64,000 nucleotides of DNA from the NCBI GenBank assembly GCA_050699575.1, contig JBOHFG010000101.1, positions 1 through 64,000 on the forward strand. The letters run 5' to 3'. Origin of the DNA: GCA-003244245 sp050699575. Its GTDB lineage: Bacteria; Actinomycetota; Actinomycetes; Mycobacteriales; Pseudonocardiaceae. Made by a program: the position numbers and the translations under genes. The notes under the pieces were generated by a model, which saw only the letters and a list, made by a program, of their open reading frames with translations, made no database searches and had not been told where the DNA came from. This document shows, piece by piece, positions 36,257-44,179 of this stretch. Position 1 is the first letter of the stretch, and every line of letters starts with the position of its first letter.

Positions 36257-38605
36257 TCAGCTCAGGTGAACCCATGCCGCGGGCGAGGGGATGGCGGCCT
36301 GGTCGACGACGAATAACAGATACCAGCCCGGCGGAGCGAGGTTCGATGAGTTCGGCAGCTGCAAGCTGAGAGTGTCCGCGCTGCTCACAACCAGCGGCAG
36401 GTCGACCAGCCGCTGCTCGAGGTCGCTGGAATGTGTGGTGGCACCGGGACGGATCAACGAGGCGGTGACGATGCTGCCAGCGTTCGGAACCGTGACAGAC
36501 AAGTGCGCACCGTAGACGACCTCGGTTTGCGCTGGCGTGACCGACGGTCGGGAGCCGGCGAACAAGTACGGTGGCCAGAAGACCTCGATGCGCAGCTCTT
36601 CGGTCTTGCGTTGCGGGTTGGAACCGGCGGTGACGACTTTGCCGTCCGGCATCAGCAAGGCGATTGAGTGATACAGCCGCGGTACCCTGCTCTCGGCGGC
36701 CATGTGCCACTGACCTGTGCCTGGGTGATAGATCTCGGCACCGAGCGCCGCCTGGGCGGTGGTCTCCTCCATCATGGCGCCCCCGTTGACCAACACGGTG
36801 CGGTCCGGCAGCAACGTGGCGCACAGATGCATCCGGCCCATAGTGAGGTTGGCGGCAGGCACATAGGCCGGAGCGGCGGCAGTGAGATCGACGATAGCGG
36901 TCGAAGCGGTGGCACCGGCTTGGTTGTGCATGTCGTAGGGCCCTCCGCCGATGATCATGACCTGTTGGGCCTGTGCTGGTGGCAGGAGAACGCTGCTGGA
37001 CTGATTGCGACTACCCGCAGCGGGTAAGCCCGGTACGTCGATGGTGGAGTTGGTGGGCATGTCCCAGATCGCCGGCCGCACGCCGTTGTTGTCGCCGTAC
37101 TGGCCGCCGCTGTAGAACACCCGGCCATCGGCCAGCAGGAACAGATGCCCGTACGAGGGCCAGTGCGATGACACCGGCTGCTGCGCCCAGCCCACACCGT
37201 CGGTGTACATCTCCGGAACGATGTTCAGCATGCTGGTTTCATCCAGCCCCGCCGTGGCCAGCACTCGCCCGTCACCCAGCGTCAGCAGCGACGGATACCA
37301 GCGTCCACCTGCCATCTGCTGTTGCGGCGTCCACGTCAGGGCGACCGGATCGAAAGTGATCGACTGTCGCAAACCCAGAAAGGGATCATACTGCTCGGTA
37401 CCGCCGGCTGCCAGCAGCCTGCCGTCGGGCAGGAACGCGTGCCCCACGCAGAATAGGTCGACCGGGGTGACTGGCTGCACGCTATCTGGGCCCGGGTAGT
37501 GCCACACCGTGGTGCCGTATTGGTGTGCGTTGTGCCGGTCCGGGTCGTTGCTCGACCCCGCGAAAAAGATGACATCGCCGGTGTGCAGCAGCGCGGCGTG
37601 CACGGCCAGAGTGCCGGAGTCCTGTTCCAGCAGCCGCCAGACTCCCATCTGCGGGGCCATCTGTAGATCAGTCATGGCATCGAGCACCCGGTAGTACGCG
37701 CCGTTCTGTTCTGGCGGGTTATCGATAGCTAGCACCACCAGATGTGGCTCATGCGCCGGACCCAGCGGGGTGGTAGCAACTCCGCCGCCCTGGTTCTCCC
37801 AGAATCCCCAATCCGGGACAGGCAGCCACGGACCCCAACCGTCAGCAGGACGGCCACGGCTGTCCAGCCTCCAGCCGACGCTGTAGTAGGCACCGTTTTG
37901 TCCCACCGGGTTGTCCACCGCCAGGACGACCAGCTCGGCGGTGCCGTCGCCGTCAAGGTCGGCCACCGCGATACCAGCGCCCTGGTTCTCCCAGAACCGC
38001 CAGTCGGGTACGGCCTGCCACGGCCGCCAGGTCTTGACCGTGCCATCCAGCTCCAGCGGGCCGCTGCGGTAGTAACCGGCGTTCGGGCCGTCCGGGGCAT
38101 CCACCATGAACACAACCAGATCGAGCCGGCCGTCGCCATCCACGTCGGCCACGGTGATGTCGCCGCCGGCATTTATCCAGGAGAACCAGTCCGGTACCTG
38201 CTGCCAGTCGCTCCATCCGCCCGTCACCGTGGCAGTCGTGGGGTCGAGAGACCAACCGACGCGGTAGTAACCCTGGTTCGCACCGGCCGGCGCGTCGATC
38301 ATGTACACGATGACATCGAGTTGGCCGTTGCCGTTCACGTCCGCGACCGCGATGCCGGCCGCGTCATTCTCGGCCGAGAACCAATCAGGGATGCGCTGCC
38401 AATCAGACCAGCCGCCGCTCAGATTTCCTGCCCCGTCCACTGCGTGGCCAACGCGATAGTAGCCAGTGTTCTGGCCCGGAGGGTCATCGACCATGAGCAA
38501 CACGATGTCCGGGCGACCGTCGGCGTCGATGTCGGCCACCGCAACTGAACCGCCAGCGTTCTCCCACGAGAACCAGTCGGGGACAGCGGTGAAATTTGTC
38601 TGCAT
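36257..38605 (-). CDS. FG-GAP repeat / copper-radical (galactose-oxidase-like) oxidase
   Basis: 782-residue protein. Residues about 5-305 form five tandem FG-GAP-like repeats of about 60 residues (consensus PDWFSWENAGGDIAVADVDG, then GYYRVG). The rest is a kelch galactose-oxidase/glyoxal-oxidase domain with a DUF1929-type C-terminus. Active-site counterparts are visible: Cys in DLFCVGHAFLPDG (386) and Tyr in GGRWYPSLL (437) for the Tyr-Cys cofactor, Tyr-His in RLYHSIALLMPDG (645-646), and His in ATTHSSDLEQR (725). It should oxidise alcohols or aldehydes to give hydrogen peroxide. Strikingly, no signal peptide or Tat motif is seen although the family is normally extracellular. Start ATG 38605 or in-frame GTG/TTG codons just upstream. 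Confidence 0.85.
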   Translation of the reverse strand: MQTNFTAVPDWFSWENAGGSVAVADIDADGRPDIVLLMVDDPPGQNTGYYRVGHAVDGAGNLSGGWSDWQRIPDWFSAENDAAGIAVADVNGNGQLDVIVYMIDAPAGANQGYYRVGWSLDPTTATVTGGWSDWQQVPDWFSWINAGGDITVADVDGDGRLDLVVFMVDAPDGPNAGYYRSGPLELDGTVKTWRPWQAVPDWRFWENQGAGIAVADLDGDGTAELVVLAVDNPVGQNGAYYSVGWRLDSRGRPADGWGPWLPVPDWGFWENQGGGVATTPLGPAHEPHLVVLAIDNPPEQNGAYYRVLDAMTDLQMAPQMGVWRLLEQDSGTLAVHAALLHTGDVIFFAGSSNDPDRHNAHQYGTTVWHYPGPDSVQPVTPVDLFCVGHAFLPDGRLLAAGGTEQYDPFLGLRQSITFDPVALTWTPQQQMAGGRWYPSLLTLGDGRVLATAGLDETSMLNIVPEMYTDGVGWAQQPVSSHWPSYGHLFLLADGRVFYSGGQYGDNNGVRPAIWDMPTNSTIDVPGLPAAGSRNQSSSVLLPPAQAQQVMIIGGGPYDMHNQAGATASTAIVDLTAAAPAYVPAANLTMGRMHLCATLLPDRTVLVNGGAMMEETTAQAALGAEIYHPGTGQWHMAAESRVPRLYHSIALLMPDGKVVTAGSNPQRKTEELRIEVFWPPYLFAGSRPSVTPAQTEVVYGAHLSVTVPNAGSIVTASLIRPGATTHSSDLEQRLVDLPLVVSSADTLSLQLPNSSNLAPPGWYLLFVVDQAAIPSPAAWVHLS

Positions 38606-38928
38606 AGGCACCAACCGGCAGGAGCGGGGCCGCGCTGCGCTGCGCGTGAGCTACAGCTATCCCACCCGCACTCGGCGACAATTGCAATAGCCGAGTCAGG
38701 CACGTGTGCCGCAGCTGGTGGCAGGTGCTCGGTGACCAGCGCAGATGGCGGTCCACTGCCGCCGCGCCGTCGGCGGGCTCAGACACAGGGCGAGGTGACC
38801 TACCGTGTTCGAGGGGTGTTCTTCTGTAGTGATGTGTGAGAGAACCGTCAGTGGCCGGGGCGGTGGCGTGAGAAAGCTGTTAGAGAACTGGTCAGGGCGT
38901 TCCGGGGCGTCTTTACTCGTCCGTGAAT

Positions 38929-38946
38929 ACATGTTCACTCACATGT
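38929..38946 (+). promoter_or_regulatory. Repeated ACATGT element upstream of kdp operon
   Basis: ACATGTTCACTCACATGT: two palindromic ACATGT half-sites spaced by 6 bp, 60 bp before the first kdp micro-ORF. It lies in a 400-bp gap (38606-39005) that otherwise has no gene. Position suggests an operator for KdpE or another regulator; this is inference only. Confidence 0.35.
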
Positions 38947-39005
38947 GTCGGATGTAACCCGACGTGTTCGATGGCACCGGCTGACAGGGTGGGATGGGAA
39001 CCGGA

Positions 39006-39089
39006 ATGGCTGATGTGATCTTCGTTCTTCTGGTGATCGTGGTGTTCGCGGTGCTGGGGTTGGTCGCCCGGGGGGTGGAGTTGCTGTGA
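39006..39089 (+). CDS. 27-residue single-span membrane peptide upstream of kdpF
   Basis: MADVIFVLLVIVVFAVLGLV followed by ARGVELL: one hydrophobic helix with a positively and negatively charged end. Its TGA overlaps the GTG of kdpF (GTGA), and the start follows a GGAACCGGA stretch. Very small proteins of this kind sit next to kdpF in other actinomycetes as far as I recall, but are seldom annotated. Probably a Kdp accessory peptide or a coupling leader. Confidence 0.55.
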   Translation: MADVIFVLLVIVVFAVLGLVARGVELL

Positions 39090-39193
39090 GTGTGAACAAT
39101 GCTGTGGGTTTGGACAATATTGTGGGTTTGGTGGTGTCGGTGTTGTTGGTGGCTTACCTGGTGGTGGCCTTGGTGCGGCCGGAGCGGTTCTGA
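39086..39193 (+). CDS. kdpF: Potassium-transporting ATPase subunit KdpF
   Basis: 35-residue single-span peptide ending LVAYLVVALVRPERF, the hallmark pattern of KdpF (hydrophobic helix, then PERF or AEAF). It stabilises the KdpABC complex in the membrane. Its GTG overlaps the preceding micro-ORF and its TGA overlaps the kdpA ATG. Confidence 0.85.
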   Translation: MSVNNAVGLDNIVGLVVSVLLVAYLVVALVRPERF

Positions 39194-40854
39194 TGAGCGG
39201 GGTTGTGGCGGGGTGGTTGCAGGCGGGTTTGTTGGTGGTGGCTTTGGTGGTGACCTACCGACCGTTGGGTGATTATATAGCGCACGTTTTTACCGCACCG
39301 AGGCATTGGCGCGTCGAGCGGTTTCTGTACCGGGTGATGGGGGTTGACGGCGACGCCGACCAGCGGTGGTCGACGTATGTGCGCAGCCTGCTGGCGTTCT
39401 CCGGGGTCTCGGTGTTGTTCCTGTACGGGTTTCAGCGGCTGCAGCACCACTTGCTGCTGTCGTTGGATTTCGGAGCGGTGAACTCCGACCAGGCGTTCAA
39501 CACCGCTGCCTCGTTTGTGACAAACACGAACTGGCAGTCGTATTCTGGTGAGTCCACGATGGGTCACCTGGTGCAGATGGCCGGGTTGGCGGTCCAAAAC
39601 TTCGGGTCGGCGGCGGTAGGCATCGCCGTCGTGATTGCTCTGATTCGCGGTTTCACTCGCTCGCAGACCGACCGGGTGGGCAACTTCTGGGTGGACTTGA
39701 CTCGGGGCAGTCTTCGGCTGCTGTTGCCGATCGCCGTCGTATTCGCGGTGGTGCTGGTGGCGGGTGGGGTGGTGCAGAACTTCGCCGGCCCGCAGGACGT
39801 CACCACGTTGGCCGGTGCGCATCAGTTCATCCCGGGTGGTCCGGTGGCCTCCCAGGAAGCCATCAAGGAACTGGGCACCAATGGGGGAGGGTTTTTCAAC
39901 GCGAACTCTGCTCATCCGTTGGAGAACCCGAACCCGTTGACCAACTTGGTGGAGATCTACCTGCTGTTGGTGATCTCGTTCGCACTGCCGCGCACGTTCG
40001 GCGCGATGGTGGGTGACCACCGCCAGGGATATGCGGTGGTGGGCGTGATGGCGGTCCTCTGGGCCGGGTCCACCGCGGCACTGAGCTACCTCGAGTCCGG
40101 CGCGCACAGCCCGGCGGCGATGGCCGCGGGTGCGGCGTTGGAGGGCAAGGAGGTGCGTTTCGGGTCACCGGCGTCGGCGCTGTTCGCCTCGTCGACGACG
40201 TTGACCTCCACCGGCGCGGTGAACACCGCGCATGACTCCCTGACTCCGTTCGGTGGCGGGATCACCCTGGTCAACATGATGCTGGGGGAGATAGCGCCGG
40301 GTGGGACGGGCTCGGGATTGTACGGCATGTTGATCCTGGCGGTGGTGTCGGTGTTTGTGGCCGGGCTGATGGTCGGGCGCACGCCGGAGTACCTGCAGAA
40401 GAAGATCCAGGCCCGGGAGATCACGCTCGCCTCGCTGTACATCTTGACCACGCCGACTCTTGCCCTGGCCGGCACGGCCGTGGCGATCGCGCTGGCCGGG
40501 GAGCGGGCGTCGATCGCCAACCCCGGCCCGCACGGCCTGTCCGAGGTGCTGTACGCGTTCACCTCGGCGAGTAACAACAACGGTTCCGCGTTCGGCGGCC
40601 TGGCGGTGAACACCGTGTGGTACAACTCGGTGCTCGGCGTGGTGATGTTGCTCAGCCGATTCGTTCCGATGATCTTCGTGTTGGCGCTGGCCGGATCGCT
40701 GGCGCGGCAGCGACAGGTCCCGGCCTCAGCCGGCACGTTGCCCACCCACCGGCCGCTGTTCGCCGCGCTGCTGCTGGGTGTGATCTTCATTGTGGTGGGT
40801 CTCACCTACTTCCCGGCGCTGGCGCTGGGCCCGATCGCGGAGGGGTTGCGGTGA
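39193..40854 (+). CDS. kdpA: Potassium-transporting ATPase subunit KdpA
   Basis: 553-residue K+-channel-like subunit. Four selectivity-loop repeats are visible, including AASFVTNTNWQSYSGESTMG, GTNGGGFFNANSAHPLENPN, LTSTGAVNTAHDSLTPFGGG and ASNNNGSAFGGL. About ten membrane helices. Part of the ATP-driven high-affinity K+ uptake complex used at low external K+. ATGA-type overlap with kdpF and TGATG overlap with kdpB. Confidence 0.97.
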   Translation: MSGVVAGWLQAGLLVVALVVTYRPLGDYIAHVFTAPRHWRVERFLYRVMGVDGDADQRWSTYVRSLLAFSGVSVLFLYGFQRLQHHLLLSLDFGAVNSDQAFNTAASFVTNTNWQSYSGESTMGHLVQMAGLAVQNFGSAAVGIAVVIALIRGFTRSQTDRVGNFWVDLTRGSLRLLLPIAVVFAVVLVAGGVVQNFAGPQDVTTLAGAHQFIPGGPVASQEAIKELGTNGGGFFNANSAHPLENPNPLTNLVEIYLLLVISFALPRTFGAMVGDHRQGYAVVGVMAVLWAGSTAALSYLESGAHSPAAMAAGAALEGKEVRFGSPASALFASSTTLTSTGAVNTAHDSLTPFGGGITLVNMMLGEIAPGGTGSGLYGMLILAVVSVFVAGLMVGRTPEYLQKKIQAREITLASLYILTTPTLALAGTAVAIALAGERASIANPGPHGLSEVLYAFTSASNNNGSAFGGLAVNTVWYNSVLGVVMLLSRFVPMIFVLALAGSLARQRQVPASAGTLPTHRPLFAALLLGVIFIVVGLTYFPALALGPIAEGLR

Positions 40855-42872
40855 TGCGCTGTATCCCGGACGCGCTGCGCAAGCTCGATCCCCGGGTTCA
40901 GTTCCGCAACCCGGTCATGTTCGTGGTCGAGGTCGGCAGCGCACTGACCACGCTGTCGGCCATTCGCAGCCCCAGCGTGTTTGCCTGGGTGATCGCGGTG
41001 TGGTTGTGGCTCACGGTGGTATTCGCCAACCTCGCCGAGGCGGTCGCCGAGGGCCGAGGCAAGGCCCAGGCCGAGACCCTGCGCCGCACCCGACGTGAGA
41101 CCACGGCGCGACGCCTGGTCGGCTGGCGTCCCGACGAACCGGGCCGGGCCGTCGAGGAGGAGGTCCCGGGCGCGGCGCTGCGGCTGGGTGACCACGTGGT
41201 CGTGGTGGCCGGGCAGATCATCCCCGGTGACGGTGATGTCGTAGCGGGTATCGCCAGCGTGGACGAGTCGGCCATCACCGGCGAGTCCGCTCCGGTGATC
41301 CGCGAGTCTGGCGGTGACCGTTGCGCGGTCACCGGAGGCACCACGGTGCTCTCCGACCGCATCGTGGTGCGGATCACATCCCGGCCGGGAGAGACCTTCA
41401 TCGACCGCATGATCGCGCTGGTAGAGGGCGCGGCGCGGCGCAAGACGCCCAACGAGATCGCGCTGAACATCCTGCTGGCCTCGTTGACCATCATTTTCCT
41501 GCTCGCGGTGGTCACCTTGCAGCCGATGGCCCGCTATTCCGGGGCCGAGCAGAGTATCGTCGTCCTGGTCGCCCTGCTGGTTGCGCTCATTCCCACCACC
41601 ATCGGCGCCCTGCTGTCGGCCATCGGCATCGCGGGCATGGACCGGTTGGTGCAGCGCAACGTGCTGGCGATGTCGGGTCGCGCGGTGGAAGCCGCCGGCG
41701 ACGTCACCACCCTGTTGCTGGACAAGACTGGCACGATCACCCTGGGCAACCGGCAGGCCACCGAGTTCGTGCCCCTGCCCGGGGTGACGTCCGATCAGCT
41801 CGCTGACGCCGCGCAGCTGGCCAGCCTCGTTGACGAGACCCCGGAGGGCCGCAGCATCGTGGTGCTGGCCACCTCCGCCCACCGCCTGCCGGAACGCCCC
41901 ACAAGTGAGCTCACCGGCGCCACGTTCGTGGAGTTCACCGCCCAGACCAGGATGAGCGGGGTGGACTTGGCCGATGACCACCAGGTCCGCAAGGGAGCCG
42001 CGAGCGCGGTGCGAGAGTGGATCCACGGACACGGCGGCGGCCCGACCCCCGAGCTGACCGGGGTGGTCGACGCGATCTCCGCTTCCGGGGGCACCCCGCT
42101 GGTCGTGGCCCAGCGGCTCAACGGTACCGCCCGGGCGTTGGGTGTGGTCCACCTCAAGGACGTTGTCAAAGCCGGCATTGCCGAACGGTTCGCCGAGCTC
42201 CGCGCCATGGGCATCCGCACCATCATGATCACCGGAGACAACCCGCGCACCGCGAGAGCGATCGCCGAGGAGGCCGGTGTCGATGACTTCCTCGCCGAAG
42301 CCACCCCCGAGGACAAGATGGAGTTGATCATCAGAGAGCAGCAGGGCGGCAAACTCGTCGCGATGACCGGGGATGGTACCAACGATGCCCCGGCGCTGGC
42401 CCAGGCCGACGTCGGGGTGGCGATGAATACCGGCACCTCGGCGGCCAAAGAAGCCGGCAACATGGTGGATCTGGACTCCAACCCGACCAAGCTCATCGAG
42501 ATCGTCCAGATCGGCAAGCAACTGCTCATCACCCGAGGCGCGTTGACCACCTTCTCGATTGCCAACGACGTCGCCAAGTACTTCGCGATCATCCCGGCCA
42601 TGTTCGTCTCGGTCTACCCTGGGCTCGGCCAGTTGAACATCATGAGTCTGCACAGCCCGACCTCGGCGATCACCTCGGCGGTCATCTTCAACGCGTTGAT
42701 CATCGTGGCGTTGATCCCGCTGGCCCTGCGAGGGGTCCGCCACCGCCCGTCGTCGGCCTCGACGCTGCTGCGCCGCAACCTGCTGATCTACGGGGTGGGC
42801 GGGTTCATCCTGCCCTTCATCGGGATCAAGCTGATCGACCTGATCATCCAGTTCATTCCCGGAATCGGGTGA
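40854..42872 (+). CDS. kdpB: Potassium-transporting P-type ATPase subunit KdpB
   Basis: 672-residue P-type ATPase. Phosphorylation motif LLLDKTGTITLGNRQA, actuator motif VDESAITGESAPVIRESGGD, hinge MTGDGTNDAPALAQADVGVA and TGDNPRTARAIAEEAGVDDF are all intact. ATG 40854 shares its first base with the kdpA stop; GGAGGGG lies upstream. A frame open further upstream inside kdpA is not coding. Confidence 0.97.
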   Translation: MRCIPDALRKLDPRVQFRNPVMFVVEVGSALTTLSAIRSPSVFAWVIAVWLWLTVVFANLAEAVAEGRGKAQAETLRRTRRETTARRLVGWRPDEPGRAVEEEVPGAALRLGDHVVVVAGQIIPGDGDVVAGIASVDESAITGESAPVIRESGGDRCAVTGGTTVLSDRIVVRITSRPGETFIDRMIALVEGAARRKTPNEIALNILLASLTIIFLLAVVTLQPMARYSGAEQSIVVLVALLVALIPTTIGALLSAIGIAGMDRLVQRNVLAMSGRAVEAAGDVTTLLLDKTGTITLGNRQATEFVPLPGVTSDQLADAAQLASLVDETPEGRSIVVLATSAHRLPERPTSELTGATFVEFTAQTRMSGVDLADDHQVRKGAASAVREWIHGHGGGPTPELTGVVDAISASGGTPLVVAQRLNGTARALGVVHLKDVVKAGIAERFAELRAMGIRTIMITGDNPRTARAIAEEAGVDDFLAEATPEDKMELIIREQQGGKLVAMTGDGTNDAPALAQADVGVAMNTGTSAAKEAGNMVDLDSNPTKLIEIVQIGKQLLITRGALTTFSIANDVAKYFAIIPAMFVSVYPGLGQLNIMSLHSPTSAITSAVIFNALIIVALIPLALRGVRHRPSSASTLLRRNLLIYGVGGFILPFIGIKLIDLIIQFIPGIG

Positions 42873-43483
42873 CAATTATGATCATCGCAACCCGCCTGCC
42901 CACCCCGGTCCGCCAGCACCTCGCCGCGCTCCGGGTGCTGCTGGTGCTCACCGTTATCGTCGGCATTGTCTACCCTCTGGCCATCACCGGCATCGCCCAG
43001 CTCATCTTGCCGGGACAGGCCAACGGCTCCCTCGTGCACTACGCCGGCCGCCCGGTGGGTTCCAGCCTGCTCGGCCAGCCGTTCGTCGATGCCCAGGGCA
43101 ACCCCCTACCGCAGTGGTTTCAACCCCGCCCGTCTGCCGCTGCCGGCCCGTCGAGCTCTGCCGCGTCCAACCTGGGACCCACGAACACTGACCTGATCAA
43201 GAAGATCAACGACCGGCGCGCCGCGACCGCCGCCTTCGATGGCGTCGCCCCGGGCGACGTTGCGCCGGATGCGGTCACCGCCAGCGCCTCGGGCCTGGAC
43301 CCCGACATCTCACCGGCCTACGCCGACGAGCAGGTCAACCGGGTTGCCCACGCTCGCGGCCTCGACCCGGCAGCGGTCCAGGCGCTCGTGACCGACCACA
43401 TCCAGCACCGGATTCTCGGGATCCTGGGCGAACCCCGGGTGAACGTGGTCGAGCTGAACCTGGCACTCGGCGGTGCCAGATGA
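42869..43483 (+). CDS. kdpC: Potassium-transporting ATPase subunit KdpC
   Basis: 204-residue subunit with one N-terminal membrane helix (LRVLLVLTVIVGIVYPLAIT), then SLLGQPFVDAQGNPLPQWFQ and the C-terminal QVNRVAHARGLDPAAVQALV and EPRVNVVELNLAL motifs. GTG 42869 overlaps kdpB (GTGA); an ATG at 42878 is an alternative. Overlaps kdpE by 4 bp. Confidence 0.95.
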   Translation: MTIMIIATRLPTPVRQHLAALRVLLVLTVIVGIVYPLAITGIAQLILPGQANGSLVHYAGRPVGSSLLGQPFVDAQGNPLPQWFQPRPSAAAGPSSSAASNLGPTNTDLIKKINDRRAATAAFDGVAPGDVAPDAVTASASGLDPDISPAYADEQVNRVAHARGLDPAAVQALVTDHIQHRILGILGEPRVNVVELNLALGGAR

Positions 43484-44178
43484 CCATGGCTCGGGTGCTC
43501 ATCGTCGATGATGAACCTCAGCTGCTGCGGGCGCTGAGCATCGACCTGCGCGGTCGGCACTACGAGGTGGATACCGCCACCACCGGATCCACCGCGCTGG
43601 CGGCCGCCGCCCGCACGCCGCCCGACCTGGTGATCCTCGACCTGGGGCTGCCCGACTTCGGGGGCATCGAGGTCATCTGCGGGCTCCGTGGCTGGACCAA
43701 CGTGCCGATCATCGTGCTGTCCGGCCGTACCGGCTCCGCGGACAAGATCGGCGCGTTGGACCGGGGGGCCGACGACTACGTCACCAAGCCCTTCTCCCTG
43801 GACGAGCTGCACGCCCGGATCCGGGCTGCCCTGCGCCGGCACGACAACCCCGAACCGGTGACGAGGTACCCCATCGGGGATTGGGTGGTGGACCTCACGA
43901 CGCACACCGTCAGCCGTCCCGAAGCGTCCCCGACCGGCGCGGATACGGTGCACCTGACCCGCACCGAGTGGCACCTGCTGGAGGTGTTGCTGCGCAACGC
44001 CGGGAAACTGGTCGACTCCCGGCAACTGCTGGCCCAGGTGTGGGGGCCGGGCTATCAGCGCGAGACCAATTACCTGCGGTTCTACCTGTCCCGGTTGCGC
44101 GGCAAGCTGGAACCCGAGCCCTCGCGCCCCCGGCACCTGCTCACCGAACCGGGCTATGGCTACCGGTACCGGCCCTGA
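43480..44178 (+). CDS. kdpE: KDP operon response regulator KdpE
   Basis: 232-residue OmpR-family regulator. The receiver domain has the acidic pair in VLIVDDEPQLLRAL, phospho-acceptor Asp in DLVILDLGLPDFGG and Lys in DYVTKPFSLDELHARI. The C-terminal winged helix ends GYQRETNYLRFYLSRLRGKL. It activates kdp transcription when phosphorylated by KdpD. Coupled to kdpC (ATGA). Confidence 0.96.
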   Translation: MTMARVLIVDDEPQLLRALSIDLRGRHYEVDTATTGSTALAAAARTPPDLVILDLGLPDFGGIEVICGLRGWTNVPIIVLSGRTGSADKIGALDRGADDYVTKPFSLDELHARIRAALRRHDNPEPVTRYPIGDWVVDLTTHTVSRPEASPTGADTVHLTRTEWHLLEVLLRNAGKLVDSRQLLAQVWGPGYQRETNYLRFYLSRLRGKLEPEPSRPRHLLTEPGYGYRYRP

Positions 44179-44179
44179 G

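Noticed and set aside
40806..42875. A 689-codon minus-strand frame opposite kdpB
   Set aside because: His/Asp/Gln/Arg-rich composition typical of antisense frames in high-GC DNA; kdpB on the plus strand is unambiguous.
44156..44179. Earlier start for kdpD overlapping kdpE by 23 bp
   Set aside because: ATG 44180, one base after the kdpE stop, fits the operon style and gives a normal N-terminus.
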